NCBI GenBank assembly: GCA_945946665.1
Contig: CAMEWO010000001.1
Coordinates: forward strand, 1-64,000
Source of the DNA: an uncultured Eubacterium sp.
GTDB taxonomy: Bacteria; Bacillota; Clostridia; Lachnospirales; Lachnospiraceae
DNA length: 64,000 bases
Direction: 5' to 3'
Shown: positions 1 to 8,115 of the stretch, piece after piece
Numbering within the stretch: the stretch's first letter is position 1
Layout of the letters: each line of letters starts with the position of its first letter
Made by a program: the position numbers and the translations under genes
Notes under the pieces: model-generated
Databases searched by the model: none
What the model saw: only the letters and a program-made list of their open reading frames with translations
Told to the model about the DNA's origin: nothing

Positions 1-877
1 CTGCTCCTTTGCATTTTGAATATTTCCACTGCCTACTCTCAAAGTGTATTACATCTGTAATATTATTCTCTTCCTTTTTCTGCTGTATTGCCTTTGCTTC
101 ATTAACAATCTTCACTCCGACACCCTGTTCAGATGCTTTTTTGTATATATTTAATTCCACCTGTGAGGCATATTCCTCGTCATCAATTATGTAATATGGT
201 ATATCCGGCATGCCAACATATGTATTAAAGACATCATAATTATCTGTTATAACAACTATCTTTTCTTCAAGAGTATACGAATCAAGATTTGAAACACCTC
301 CAAACAGATTTCCTTTAAGCGGCCAGGATGCATCATCTTTAAGATACCCTGCCACAATACACCTGCTGGCATCTGTATCACGGTACAGGTCAAAAGTATC
401 TCCGATCTTAAAATCTTTTCTGTACTTATAACCGATATACGCCTGACTATATCCTGACTCAGCATTGTTCATCAAGCTGTCTGTTATTCCAAGATTTCCA
501 AGACCGGCAATATCCTTTTCGATCACAAGTGCCTTCACATCTTCGCCGTCCAGAACCTTCTCAGCCACCGAATTGCAAAACCGCCCACAGGCAGTTACAT
601 GCTCCTGTCCACGTATGAATTCCATTAATTCACTGCCTTTTTCAGATGAATATTCAGGATCCATATAATTAAGACACTCCACATAACTGACTTTATCCGG
701 AGCTTCACCAAACATCGCTTCCATGGATTCTGTCCTGTATCTGTCCGAAAAATAATCTGTCATAATAACATCTGTCATATACACGGAGATGCCGCTCATT
801 GCGAGAAGTATTACAGCAATCATTTTCTTGTTATATACAGACCTGAACATTATTCTTAGTAAATTACCAGCTTGCAT
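1..877 (-). CDS. ABC-transporter permease-like protein, MacB/FtsX type (partial, runs off left edge)
   Basis: An uninterrupted minus-strand frame of 292 codons begins at ATG 877 and continues past the window edge, so only the N-terminal part is present. A GGAG site lies about 10 nt upstream and the start is 5 nt beyond the lipoprotein stop codon, so the two genes are probably co-transcribed. Residues about 12-38 form one membrane segment (core MIAVILLAMSGISVYM). The rest is a long soluble region with the pattern seen in MacB periplasmic domains, for example YIGYKYRKDFKIGDTFDLY followed by a GYLKDD segment. The distal membrane helices expected of an FtsX permease would lie outside the window. 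A role in peptide export or immunity is inferred from the neighbours. No ATPase gene is visible here. Confidence 0.6.
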   Translation of the reverse strand, partial: MQAGNLLRIMFRSVYNKKMIAVILLAMSGISVYMTDVIMTDYFSDRYRTESMEAMFGEAPDKVSYVECLNYMDPEYSSEKGSELMEFIRGQEHVTACGRFCNSVAEKVLDGEDVKALVIEKDIAGLGNLGITDSLMNNAESGYSQAYIGYKYRKDFKIGDTFDLYRDTDASRCIVAGYLKDDASWPLKGNLFGGVSNLDSYTLEEKIVVITDNYDVFNTYVGMPDIPYYIIDDEEYASQVELNIYKKASEQGVGVKIVNEAKAIQQKKEENNITDVIHFESRQWKYSKCKGA

Positions 878-882
878 TGATC

Positions 883-1794
883 TCACTCCGCTATAAAACT
901 GTCAATATTATCATTCTTCCACTTTTCGTATGCTTCTGCATCTTTTATGTTGTAGGTTGATATTCCGTTCATATAAAATGCACAGTCCTTTTCCTCTGAA
1001 AATCTCAACACAATAAAGTATTGTACACAGTTATACTTTTTTGCTAAAGAACTGTAATCTATATAAAATATCCCTGTGTCTGTAATCTCTTTTTCCGTTA
1101 TTAACAGACACTCTGAAAAATCATTATCCAGACATTCTTTGCGAAAACTGCTGTAATGACCTCTTGCACAGGTTGATATATCGCCAACTTTTCTGTCAAG
1201 AAGCTCCGCAGGAACTCCGTAAAGCTGCATTTTTATCTGGGGAAAATCTTCATACAGCTCCTTATATAATGCAAATGTTATACAACCAACATCATACTTT
1301 TCCAGATTTGCTTTATTGTCATCATACACTAATGAAAAACTCTCTGTATATTTTGTCAGATCCAGCTTGTCCTTTTTCTCATCTTTAGAATTAGTATTAT
1401 AGCCTAACTGCGGATTAGAAAAGAAGCCGATATATGTACTGCCTGCCCTTACACCTGATGCACCGGCTCCATCCGGACAGTTATATGCAGTACAGGTCTC
1501 CATGGACTTATTCATCTCAGAATCTTCAAAATCATATATACCGGGATTTTTCTGTGACATCATCGGAATATAACGATACCATCTGTCATCACCAGTTGAA
1601 CACTCGTTTACCCAGAAACCATTAACAATCTTCTTATCACCATAATCTCTTGCAGTCTCACTGTCTGAATCTGTGGCAGTAATCGTAGTATCTGGTTTAT
1701 CCAACCTGACATCCTCTTGCGGTTCACTTTCATCTCCACAACCCGATAATACGAAACACATTAACATAATTAAAGGAAACAATAATTTTTTCAT
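883..1794 (-). CDS. Lipoprotein of unknown function, linked to the permease
   Basis: This 303-residue protein starts MKKLLFPLIMLMCFVLSGC, a classic lipoprotein signal peptide with lipobox LSGC at about residues 16-19. It should be anchored to the outer face of the membrane through that cysteine. I chose ATG 1794, preceded by AAAGGA, over an ATG ten codons upstream because the signal peptide then begins with its basic residues. The mature region is acidic, rich in Ser, Asp and Tyr, and has several cysteines (ECSTGDD, ETCTAYNCPDG, CARGHY). I recognise no domain. It lies between a small secreted-type protein and a permease on the same strand, which fits a receptor, immunity or accessory protein of an export system, but that is inference. 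Confidence 0.7.
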   Translation of the reverse strand: MKKLLFPLIMLMCFVLSGCGDESEPQEDVRLDKPDTTITATDSDSETARDYGDKKIVNGFWVNECSTGDDRWYRYIPMMSQKNPGIYDFEDSEMNKSMETCTAYNCPDGAGASGVRAGSTYIGFFSNPQLGYNTNSKDEKKDKLDLTKYTESFSLVYDDNKANLEKYDVGCITFALYKELYEDFPQIKMQLYGVPAELLDRKVGDISTCARGHYSSFRKECLDNDFSECLLITEKEITDTGIFYIDYSSLAKKYNCVQYFIVLRFSEEKDCAFYMNGISTYNIKDAEAYEKWKNDNIDSFIAE

Positions 1795-1832
1795 ACATAA
1801 TCCTTTCAGGAGGCAAAGCCACATATTAATAT

Positions 1833-1862
1833 ATGTTCAATGTGGCTCTCCCCCACATGCTG
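1833..1862 (-). other. Short hairpin between the small secreted-type gene and the lipoprotein gene
   Basis: The arms ATGTGG and CCACAT flank a C/G-rich loop, giving a small stem in the 30-60 nt leader of the lipoprotein gene. No U-run follows, so it is not an obvious terminator. It could be a processing or stability element. Confidence 0.3.
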
Positions 1863-1891
1863 TGTACATCAATCAGCTGACAAATATGCTG

Positions 1892-2191
1892 TTAATATGC
1901 TGAACTTGAACGGCTTGTATATAACTTATGAATGCTGCTATAGTCCTCTGACCATTCCCATCCAGAATCAAAAGAAGCGTCATTAGCTACAACTCCAGAT
2001 GAGTAATTCGACTGGCTTCCACTCTGATATGTAGTAGTAACATAAATTGATGAATAGTCATCATTTTCTCTAATAGTACCTCCACTACATTTCTTCATTC
2101 CACCACTATAATTAGCATTAAGATATGCATATCCTCCATCCATTTGCTGTGATGCTGCCAATGTCGGAACAACTCCAAACAAGCTTACCAA
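1892..2191 (-). CDS. Small Ser/Tyr-rich secreted-type protein with damaged 5' end
   Basis: The frame encodes a hydrophobic stretch (VSLFGVVPTLAAS) that resembles the core and AxA cleavage site of a signal peptide. About 80 residues rich in Ser, Tyr, Gly and Asp follow (DGGYAYLNANYSGG, SIYVTTTYQSGSQ). The basic N-terminal region is missing: the frame is closed by a TAA just upstream, and the only start is TTG 2191, inside the 3' end of the agrB frame and without an SD. The gene is therefore probably truncated or frameshifted at its 5' end. A bacteriocin-like peptide, such as a lactococcin-972 relative, is conceivable from the size, composition and neighbouring lipoprotein and permease, but I see no diagnostic motif. 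Confidence 0.45.
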   Translation of the reverse strand: MVSLFGVVPTLAASQQMDGGYAYLNANYSGGMKKCSGGTIRENDDYSSIYVTTTYQSGSQSNYSSGVVANDASFDSGWEWSEDYSSIHKLYTSRSSSAY

Positions 2192-2645
2192 TGCAACTGT
2201 AGATTATTCTCACAATCTTTTTTAACTGTACATATTCTCCGTAATCCAAATTCAGATTTGGATGATTTACAGGAGCAAATACTAAAATTGTGATAATAGA
2301 TATTATTGTAAAAACAGTCAGTTCATAAGACATACTTCCACCGGCAACATGTGGTATAACAATAAAATTAACAAGTGCATACCATAGTGTTGATAAGAAA
2401 ATGCACCTTAACTTTGAATTCGAATGATATCCTCCTGTATGTGTCCTTAACAACGAAAAAGCAATTACGTATACCAGAAATGCCACTTTGTCTTTTGATA
2501 ACAGACAGTTAAATACAATTATAAGCAAATGAATCATCTTACCTTCATACATTTCTAATCTGTAGTACCAGTAATCAACCTCTGCATCTGTTATAATATT
2601 CTCTTCTAAAAGACAATTAATTAAATATTCTTTGATGTTCTTCAT
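2118..2645 (-). pseudogene. agrB: agrB-like quorum-sensing peptide protease, C-terminally truncated
   Basis: AgrB is a membrane cysteine protease that processes and exports the AgrD pre-peptide. The first about 150 residues are typical: an amphipathic N-terminus, membrane segments, the catalytic motif RTHTGGYHSNSKLRC (His and Cys both present), and the family landmark APVNHPNLNLDYGE followed by a basic KK segment. The last one or two membrane helices are then missing. After KKIVRIIYS the frame enters DNA that, in another frame, encodes the neighbouring signal-peptide core, and it stops after a hydrophilic tail (CSDIGSITANGWRICIS). No agrD-like ORF is visible. ATG 2645 has no SD and coincides with the predicted transcription start. 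I read this as a remnant left by a deletion or small indel. Confidence 0.7.
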
Positions 2646-2651
2646 GATTTA

Positions 2652-2680
2652 CTATTACCAGTTTTTCACTTTGATTTCAA
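2652..2680 (-). promoter_or_regulatory. Candidate promoter for the agrB/secreted-protein/permease arm
   Basis: On the minus strand, TTGAAA (2680-2675) and TAATAG (2657-2652) are separated by 17 bp. The predicted start would fall at about 2645, on the agrB ATG, implying a leaderless transcript if this promoter is used. The direct-repeat operator lies 8 bp upstream of the -35, the usual place for a LytTR activator. Confidence 0.45.
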
Positions 2681-2687
2681 TACAGGT

Positions 2688-2720
2688 TGCACGAACGTGG
2701 GATTTTCTGCACGAACGTGC
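2688..2720. promoter_or_regulatory. Direct repeat with 20-bp period, candidate LytTR response-regulator operator
   Basis: TGCACGAACGTGG (2688-2700) and TGCACGAACGTGC (2708-2720) are two copies spaced 20 bp apart, about two helical turns. Each half is itself a near-palindrome (GCACG-AA-CGTGC). The pair sits between divergent promoters and next to a gene for a LytTR-domain regulator. LytTR proteins such as AgrA and ComE bind paired direct repeats with about 21-bp periodicity, so this is probably the operator for the regulator at 4141-4860. Confidence 0.6.
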
Positions 2721-2731
2721 AAAAATGTCCG

Positions 2732-2760
2732 TTGATTTTGTACAATATATAAGAGATAAT
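2732..2760 (+). promoter_or_regulatory. Promoter for the AgrC/AgrA-like operon
   Basis: TTGATT (2732-2737) and GATAAT (2755-2760) have an optimal 17-bp spacer and read toward the kinase gene, leaving a leader of about 80 nt. The direct-repeat operator ends 11 bp upstream of the -35, so the regulator could control its own synthesis. Confidence 0.55.
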
Positions 2761-2846
2761 TAATTAAAAGAAAGGATGTAATAGTTTTAAAATCACGCTG
2801 CTACACTGATTTTTAGAAATTAAATTGCTCAGAAATGGAGATTACT

Positions 2847-4139
2847 ATGGCTCAGATAATTCAATCATATATTCTATGTTTAATTACAACCTTATCCTGC
2901 AAGATCCTGCTGGATTGTTTTTTTAATACAAGAAAGAAGAATTATTTCTTTAACCTGGTAGTAATTCTTTTTTATAATGTGTTCATTGTTGCGATGTCAA
3001 TAAACTGCAAGAATTATTTTCTTAAATTTTGTTGCATTGTGGTTTTATATAGCATTATTTATTGTGTAATATATGACGTAGCAGTATACAAAGTTGTCAT
3101 CGCTTCAACGGCATACTGTGCTCTGTCCATATGTATTGAAACACCTTTTTACATTATCTTTCCATACATAGTCGGACCTGACAGATTAAAAATTATAAGT
3201 GACAGTTATTTTTTGCTTACCATAGTTGGTCTTATAGTAGAATCATTTGATCTTCTCTTTGTTCTTATCATATCCAGAATTTTTGGAAAAAAAGGATATT
3301 TAAAATTCCTTAACATCAAAGACTGGTTTTCCTTTCTCTGCCTGCCCATAATTTCAGCTTTTCTGCTGCTGGTTCTGGTTTACAGTGATGTACAGTATTT
3401 TTCTGTCTGCATATCTGTATTTCTGCTTTTATTTAATGTCTTCTTTTACAGTTATCTTCAGGAAAACGGATTATATAATAAACGCAAACAGGAATTACTT
3501 GTGCTTGAAGAACGCAATCGGTCAGAACTCCAATCCTTCAAGGATATTGGCAGTCTTTACGATGAGCAGCGTTTAAGAATTCATGAGTTCAAGAACCAGA
3601 TTAATTTTATCAATGGACTTATTGACAAGCAGGATTATGACACTTTACGTACATATGTAGGTAAGATTAAATCCGATATTGATTCTGAGGAAAAATTAAT
3701 AGAAACCGGCAATTCCGTTATTAACATTCTCATTAATCAATCAATCCGCAAGGCTTCTCAAAAGCATATTTACATCACACCGAATATTAATATCATGCAA
3801 GATATACAACTTGAAGATAATGACCTTGTTATCATTATCTCCAATTTAATTAACAACGCAATTGAACATTGTGATACTCTCAAAAAAAGTAATAAGATCA
3901 TAAACTTTAAGCTTGAAAGCACAGATGACCATTTACTCATTGTCTGCACTAATCCCATTGAGACAACCATTATTGTTGAAAACAATTTGATCAGAACAAC
4001 CAAAAACAATTATGCAGAACATGGATTCGGCTTAAAAAATATTAACCGCATGGTGGATAAATATGATGGTGATATTTCCATCTCAACAGATGATAACAAA
4101 TTCAAATATGTTATAATGATACAGTATAAGGAGAATTGA
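2847..4139 (+). CDS. AgrC-type sensor histidine kinase (GHKL)
   Basis: This is a sensor for an extracellular peptide in an agr-type system. The N-terminal half, to about residue 200, is a multi-pass membrane domain of about six helices, as in AgrC. A linker follows with the phosphoacceptor region RIHEFKNQINFINGL, His being the likely phosphorylated residue. The C-terminal GHKL ATPase carries the N-box LIINAIEH-like segment (ISNLINNAIEHCDTL) and a G-box (GFGLKNINRMV). Start ATG 2847 follows GGAG with good spacing. The downstream regulator begins 1 nt after the stop, so translation is probably coupled. The kinase looks intact although its presumed partner agrB is broken, so it may now sense a peptide made elsewhere. 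Confidence 0.85.
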   Translation: MAQIIQSYILCLITTLSCKILLDCFFNTRKKNYFFNLVVILFYNVFIVAMSINCKNYFLKFCCIVVLYSIIYCVIYDVAVYKVVIASTAYCALSICIETPFYIIFPYIVGPDRLKIISDSYFLLTIVGLIVESFDLLFVLIISRIFGKKGYLKFLNIKDWFSFLCLPIISAFLLLVLVYSDVQYFSVCISVFLLLFNVFFYSYLQENGLYNKRKQELLVLEERNRSELQSFKDIGSLYDEQRLRIHEFKNQINFINGLIDKQDYDTLRTYVGKIKSDIDSEEKLIETGNSVINILINQSIRKASQKHIYITPNINIMQDIQLEDNDLVIIISNLINNAIEHCDTLKKSNKIINFKLESTDDHLLIVCTNPIETTIIVENNLIRTTKNNYAEHGFGLKNINRMVDKYDGDISISTDDNKFKYVIMIQYKEN

Positions 4140-4140
4140 T

Positions 4141-4860
4141 ATGCAAAGAATTAAAGCTGCCATATGTGATGATGATTTATTTTTTGCCCTGGATCTTAAG
4201 ACCAAAATTGAAAATATTCTGCTGACATCCACAATTAACGTAACTTTTGATATTGATGTATTTTCTTCAGCAAAAGAATTGCTTGAGAACTATTCTTCTG
4301 AATATTCAATATGTTTTCTGGATATCTGTATCAATGAAGAAAATGGTATCAATGCAGGAATTCAGTTAAAGACAGATTTCCCAGACACAATTCTTATATT
4401 CGTAACCTCATTTATTGATTTTTCTTTAGATGGTTACAAAGCCAATGCCTTTCGTTATATTCTGAAGAATTCAGTTGATACACTTTTACCAGAATGTGTA
4501 ATGGAATCTATTAAAAAGCTTTCCCTTGATGTGACCAGTATCTCCCTGAATGTCCACGGTGAATCTGTCACAATCAGAGCCAATACAATAATGTACATCG
4601 AAAGCTTTTCACATCAGCAGATGGTACACTTATCTAATGGTCAGTCACTTGAATGTAATATGACATTAGAACGTTTTGAAAAACAGGTTCATAAGCTTTC
4701 TTTTATAAAACCTCATAAAAGCTTTCTTGTTAATTGTCAATATATCGAAAAGTTCCAGAATTATACAATAATTCTAAAAGATACTTCCTGTATTCCAATA
4801 GCAAGAAACAAATATGCATCTTTCAAAAGGGATTATCTACAGTATTTAGGAAGCATATAA
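4141..4860 (+). CDS. AgrA-type response regulator, LytTR DNA-binding domain
   Basis: The N-terminal receiver domain (about 1-120) has the acidic pocket (CDDD near residue 9) and phosphoacceptor Asp in CFLDICINEENG. The C-terminal LytTR domain (about 140-235) shows FIKPHKSFLVN and the ending IPIARNKYASFKRDYLQYL. It is the cognate regulator of the kinase immediately upstream; its AAGGAG site lies at the end of that gene. LytTR proteins bind paired direct repeats, and such a pair exists at 2688-2720. Likely targets are its own operon and the divergent secreted-protein/permease arm. Confidence 0.88.
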   Translation: MQRIKAAICDDDLFFALDLKTKIENILLTSTINVTFDIDVFSSAKELLENYSSEYSICFLDICINEENGINAGIQLKTDFPDTILIFVTSFIDFSLDGYKANAFRYILKNSVDTLLPECVMESIKKLSLDVTSISLNVHGESVTIRANTIMYIESFSHQQMVHLSNGQSLECNMTLERFEKQVHKLSFIKPHKSFLVNCQYIEKFQNYTIILKDTSCIPIARNKYASFKRDYLQYLGSI

Positions 4861-4902
4861 AAACCTGAGTGCCGCCACCCATGTGGCAGCACTCAGGTTT
4901 TA
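4861..4902 (+). terminator. Rho-independent terminator after the response regulator
   Basis: A strong hairpin (arms AAACCTGAGTGC and GCACTCAGGTTT) directly follows the stop codon and ends in TTTTAT. The A-tract on the other side lets it also stop minus-strand transcripts coming from ssrA. Confidence 0.8.
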
Positions 4903-4940
4903 TCTGCTGTGTAATAATATTATAGCCCAGAACGTACTAA

Positions 4941-4969
4941 ATCCGAACACCATACTCAAGTGTTCGGAT
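4941..4969 (-). terminator. Hairpin downstream of ssrA
   Basis: Ten-bp arms ATCCGAACAC and GTGTTCGGAT lie 14 nt beyond the mature tmRNA 3' end. The U-run is weak (TTTAGT), so it may act as a processing or terminator stem backed up by the stronger hairpin at 4861-4902. Confidence 0.55.
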
Positions 4970-4982
4970 CTTCACAATTAAG

Positions 4983-5332
4983 TGGACCTGGCGGGAGTCG
5001 AACCCGCGTCCTAAAGCTCTTCCCCTGTTCTTCTACTATCATAGTCAGATATTTTTACCCAAAATGGCACATTCCCTCCAGTACCCGGAAACTGACGTCC
5101 TGATACCTTCAGTAGCTTCATAATACGCCCATATCCGCAAAGCTTAGGATATGTCGTTTCTCACATAGTCGAAGCCTGGGTCCTTGAGTGTGAGTGCTCT
5201 AGGTCAGACTGCTGTCATTAGGCAGCGATAGCTAATTCTTTGTTAGCGTTTATATTTAATTTTGCCATTTAACGCATTGCATGCGGATAGCTTCACCAGC
5301 TTCTAAACCCCAGTCGAAACCTTTACAAGCCC
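4983..5332 (-). ncRNA. ssrA: Transfer-messenger RNA (tmRNA)
   Basis: This RNA rescues stalled ribosomes and tags the nascent chain for proteolysis. The 5' end GGGCTTG pairs with 3' CAGGTCC to form the acceptor stem. The T-arm GGTTCGACTCCCGCC and the 5' landmark AAGGTTTCGACTGGGG are both present. The resume codon is GCA at 5265 and the encoded tag is AKLNINANKELAIAA followed by TAA (5265-5218), with the hydrophobic end expected of a ClpXP-type degron. CCA is not encoded: the discriminator A at 4983 is followed by CT. smpB, encoding its protein partner, is the next gene upstream. Confidence 0.96.
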
Positions 5333-5342
5333 GTGTATTGTT

Positions 5343-5371
5343 ATACTATCAAAAGCATAACATAAAGTCAA
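5343..5371 (-). promoter_or_regulatory. ssrA promoter
   Basis: On the minus strand, TTGACT (5371-5366) and TAGTAT (5348-5343) have a 17-bp spacer. The -10 ends about 10 nt before the mature 5' G of tmRNA, so initiation is close to the mature end. This allows ssrA transcription independent of smpB. Confidence 0.7.
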
Positions 5372-5402
5372 TATATCATGATTCCATTATATCATAACTT
5401 AA

Positions 5403-5873
5403 TCAGCCAAGATTTCGTATCTTAAACTCCTTCTGTGCCTCACGCTGCTGGTCTTTTTTAGCAATAGAATCTCTCTTGTCATAATTCTTCTTACCTTTTC
5501 CAACACCAATCTCAATCTTCATCTTTCCATTGCTAATATATACCTGTAACGGAACGATTGTATAGCCCTGCTGTGCTGTTTTGGCAGCAAGCTTATTAAT
5601 CTCCTGTTTATGAAGGAGAAGCTTTTTAGGTCTTAAAGGATCCCTGTTAAATATATTCCCCTTTTCATACGGAGTAATATTCATGTTGATGATAAATACT
5701 TCTCCGTTAATAATCTGAACATAGGATTCCTTAATGGAACATTTACCCATCCTTAACGATTTAACCTCAGTACCATGAAGCACCAGTCCCGCCTCATATT
5801 TATCCTCAATAAAATAGTCATAATAAGCCTTCTTGTTATTTGCTATCAGCTTATTTCCTGATTCTTTTTGCAT
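5403..5873 (-). CDS. smpB: SsrA-binding protein SmpB
   Basis: SmpB escorts tmRNA to stalled ribosomes. At 156 residues it has the usual family length. The OB-fold core is recognisable (NKKAYYDYFIEDKYEAGLVL, GTEVKSLRMGKCS, YEKGNIFNRDPLRPKKLLLH). The basic C-terminal tail (KGKKNYDKRDSIAKKDQQRE) enters the decoding centre in known SmpB proteins. It is encoded immediately upstream of ssrA and 10 nt downstream of rnr, forming an RNA-surveillance cluster. Confidence 0.96.
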   Translation of the reverse strand: MQKESGNKLIANNKKAYYDYFIEDKYEAGLVLHGTEVKSLRMGKCSIKESYVQIINGEVFIINMNITPYEKGNIFNRDPLRPKKLLLHKQEINKLAAKTAQQGYTIVPLQVYISNGKMKIEIGVGKGKKNYDKRDSIAKKDQQREAQKEFKIRNLG

Positions 5874-5883
5874 TTAAAGCCTC

Positions 5884-8025
5884 CTATATATTATCATCAG
5901 CAATTTTAAAATCTATTGTACGAAGAATCCTGTCGGTTCCTGAAACAATTACTCTAAGAGTCTGACCAAGCTTATAAGTCTTACCGGTACGTTCATTAAC
6001 CATCTCATAGTGATTTTCATCGTAATAGTAATATCCATCTGTAAGGTCAGTAACACGTATCATTCCTTCAATAGTACTTGGAAGTTCAACGTATATTCCC
6101 CAGCTTGTAATGCCAGATATTACTCCTGTAAATTCTTCTCCAAAATGTTTTTCCATGTACTGGACCATCTTAAGCTTATCTGTATCTCTTTCTGCATCAT
6201 CAGCCCTTCGTTCTGTAGAACTTGTATGTTTTGCTACCTCTGGAAGAATTTTGTTGTAATGTTCCACTCTTTTTGACTTTAATCCTCCATGAATATTCTC
6301 CTTTATTATTCTATGAATAAAAAGGTCAGGATATCTTCTGATTGGAGAAGTGAAATGACAGTAGTATTTTGCTGACAAACCGAAATGTCCAACACACTCT
6401 GTTGTATAACTGGCTCTTTTCATTGACCTTAATGTAAGCCTTGCAATAAGATTCTCTTCATCAGTTCCTTCTATCTTATTAAGAAGTTTCTGTATCTCCT
6501 TAGGATGCATTGTCTCAGCAATCTTGATTGAATATCCAAAATTATTGATAAATGCCCCAAGCTTTTGAATCTTTTCAGGGTCTGGATTTTCATGGCTTCT
6601 GTACAGGAACGGAAGTTCTCTCCAGAAATATTCCTCTGCAACGGTCTCATTGGCAATAAGCATAAAATCCTCAATAATTCTTGTTGCTGTATTTCTTTCA
6701 TATGGTTTTATGTCTATTGGCTCGCCTTTATCATTAAGAGTAATCTTTGTTTCAGGAAAATCAAAATCAATAGAACCTCTTTTATATCTCTTTTCCCTCA
6801 AAATCTTAGCCAGTTCATCCATTAACCTGAACATGTCAACAAAATCACTGTATTCCTTACAAAGTTCATCCTCATTATCAAGTATCTTCTTAACATTAGT
6901 ATATGTCATTCTTCTGTCAACATTGACAACTGTTTCACATATCTTTGAAGATACCACGTTACCTTTTTCGTCAATATCCATAAAGCAGCTAAGCGCCAGC
7001 CTGTCCTGTCCCTGGTTAAGTGAACATATTCCGTTAGACAATTTATGTGGAAGCATAGGAATAACCCTGTCTACAAGATATACACTTGTCCCTCTTTTGT
7101 ATGCCTCTTTATCAAGAGCACTGTTCTCTTTTACGTAATGACTCACATCAGCAATATGAACACCAAGATGATATACTCTGTTATTTTTAGTTAATGTTAT
7201 AGCATCATCAAGATCCTTTGCATCTTCCCCATCAATGGTCACTGTCTGCAAATTTCTGCAATCAAGCCTGCCTGCATAATCCTTTGAATCAACCTCATCC
7301 GGGATATTATCAAGTGATTTAATAACATCATCAGGAAACTCTACTGGCAACTCATATCCTTTGACAATAGACATAATATCAGTACCTGGGTCATTAACAT
7401 GTCCTATTATTTCTGTAATCTGACCTTCAGGATTCTTCTTTCCATTGCCATAATTTACAATATGGCAGACAACTTTATGTCCACTAACTGCTCCCATGGA
7501 CTTTTCCTTTGGAATAAATATATCATAGTCAATTTTGCCATTATCTGGAATAACAAAACCATAATTATCATTTTTCTGATAAGTTCCAACCAAATCTGTA
7601 ATCTTATGTTCAATAACAGCCAGGATTTTGCCTTCACAACGTCTGCTGCTACTCTTTTCTTTTGTGATTATAACCTTAACCTTATCCATATGAAAAGCAT
7701 TACACGAATCAGATTCTTTAACAAAAATATCATCCTCCATGCCTTCCACGGAAACAAACCCAAATCCCTTCCTGGTTGCCTCATAAGTTCCAATTAAACA
7801 TGTATTTTCAGGTTTTCCATATTTTCCTTTCTTGGATACTCCAATTATTCCATCAGCAACTAAGGAATCGAGAACCTCCTGCAGCTCGTGTCTTTTCTCC
7901 TTGGGAATCTGAAGCAGAATTGCTATCTCTTTTGTTTTCATAGGAACATAGAGTTCATTATGAATAATAAGTTCTGCAATTGTTTTTCTCCTGTTTTCAA
8001 ATACCTCGTCATATTTTGATGCCAT
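5884..8025 (-). CDS. rnr: Ribonuclease R (3'-5' exoribonuclease)
   Basis: RNase R degrades structured RNA and helps clear defective mRNA in trans-translation, which fits its position before smpB-ssrA. Order of domains: N-terminal winged helix (KTIAELIIHNELYVPMKTKE), two cold-shock-type OB folds, the RNB catalytic domain with DGEDAKDLDDAI at about residues 265-276 (the metal-binding Asp cluster), and a C-terminal S1 domain (EEFTGVISGITSWGIYVELP). I chose ATG 8025 (MASKYDEVFENRR), which gives 713 residues. The ATG 15 codons upstream has no SD and adds a segment not expected in the family. Confidence 0.95.
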   Translation of the reverse strand: MASKYDEVFENRRKTIAELIIHNELYVPMKTKEIAILLQIPKEKRHELQEVLDSLVADGIIGVSKKGKYGKPENTCLIGTYEATRKGFGFVSVEGMEDDIFVKESDSCNAFHMDKVKVIITKEKSSSRRCEGKILAVIEHKITDLVGTYQKNDNYGFVIPDNGKIDYDIFIPKEKSMGAVSGHKVVCHIVNYGNGKKNPEGQITEIIGHVNDPGTDIMSIVKGYELPVEFPDDVIKSLDNIPDEVDSKDYAGRLDCRNLQTVTIDGEDAKDLDDAITLTKNNRVYHLGVHIADVSHYVKENSALDKEAYKRGTSVYLVDRVIPMLPHKLSNGICSLNQGQDRLALSCFMDIDEKGNVVSSKICETVVNVDRRMTYTNVKKILDNEDELCKEYSDFVDMFRLMDELAKILREKRYKRGSIDFDFPETKITLNDKGEPIDIKPYERNTATRIIEDFMLIANETVAEEYFWRELPFLYRSHENPDPEKIQKLGAFINNFGYSIKIAETMHPKEIQKLLNKIEGTDEENLIARLTLRSMKRASYTTECVGHFGLSAKYYCHFTSPIRRYPDLFIHRIIKENIHGGLKSKRVEHYNKILPEVAKHTSSTERRADDAERDTDKLKMVQYMEKHFGEEFTGVISGITSWGIYVELPSTIEGMIRVTDLTDGYYYYDENHYEMVNERTGKTYKLGQTLRVIVSGTDRILRTIDFKIADDNI

Positions 8026-8115
8026 AATGCTCTTTTCTCCCATTCTTACAATTCTATCAGATATACGCAAAATAAAAGCACTCTTAAGTATTCCCTTAAG
8101 AGTGCCATATATACA

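Noticed and set aside
1892-2191. Firm call of a lactococcin-972 bacteriocin
   Set aside because: Size, composition and neighbours would fit, but the family's diagnostic residues are not evident and the 5' end is damaged.
2646-2834. agrD pre-peptide gene between agrB and the kinase
   Set aside because: Both strands were read for a short ORF with an amphipathic leader and cysteine/serine followed by an acidic tail; none is present.
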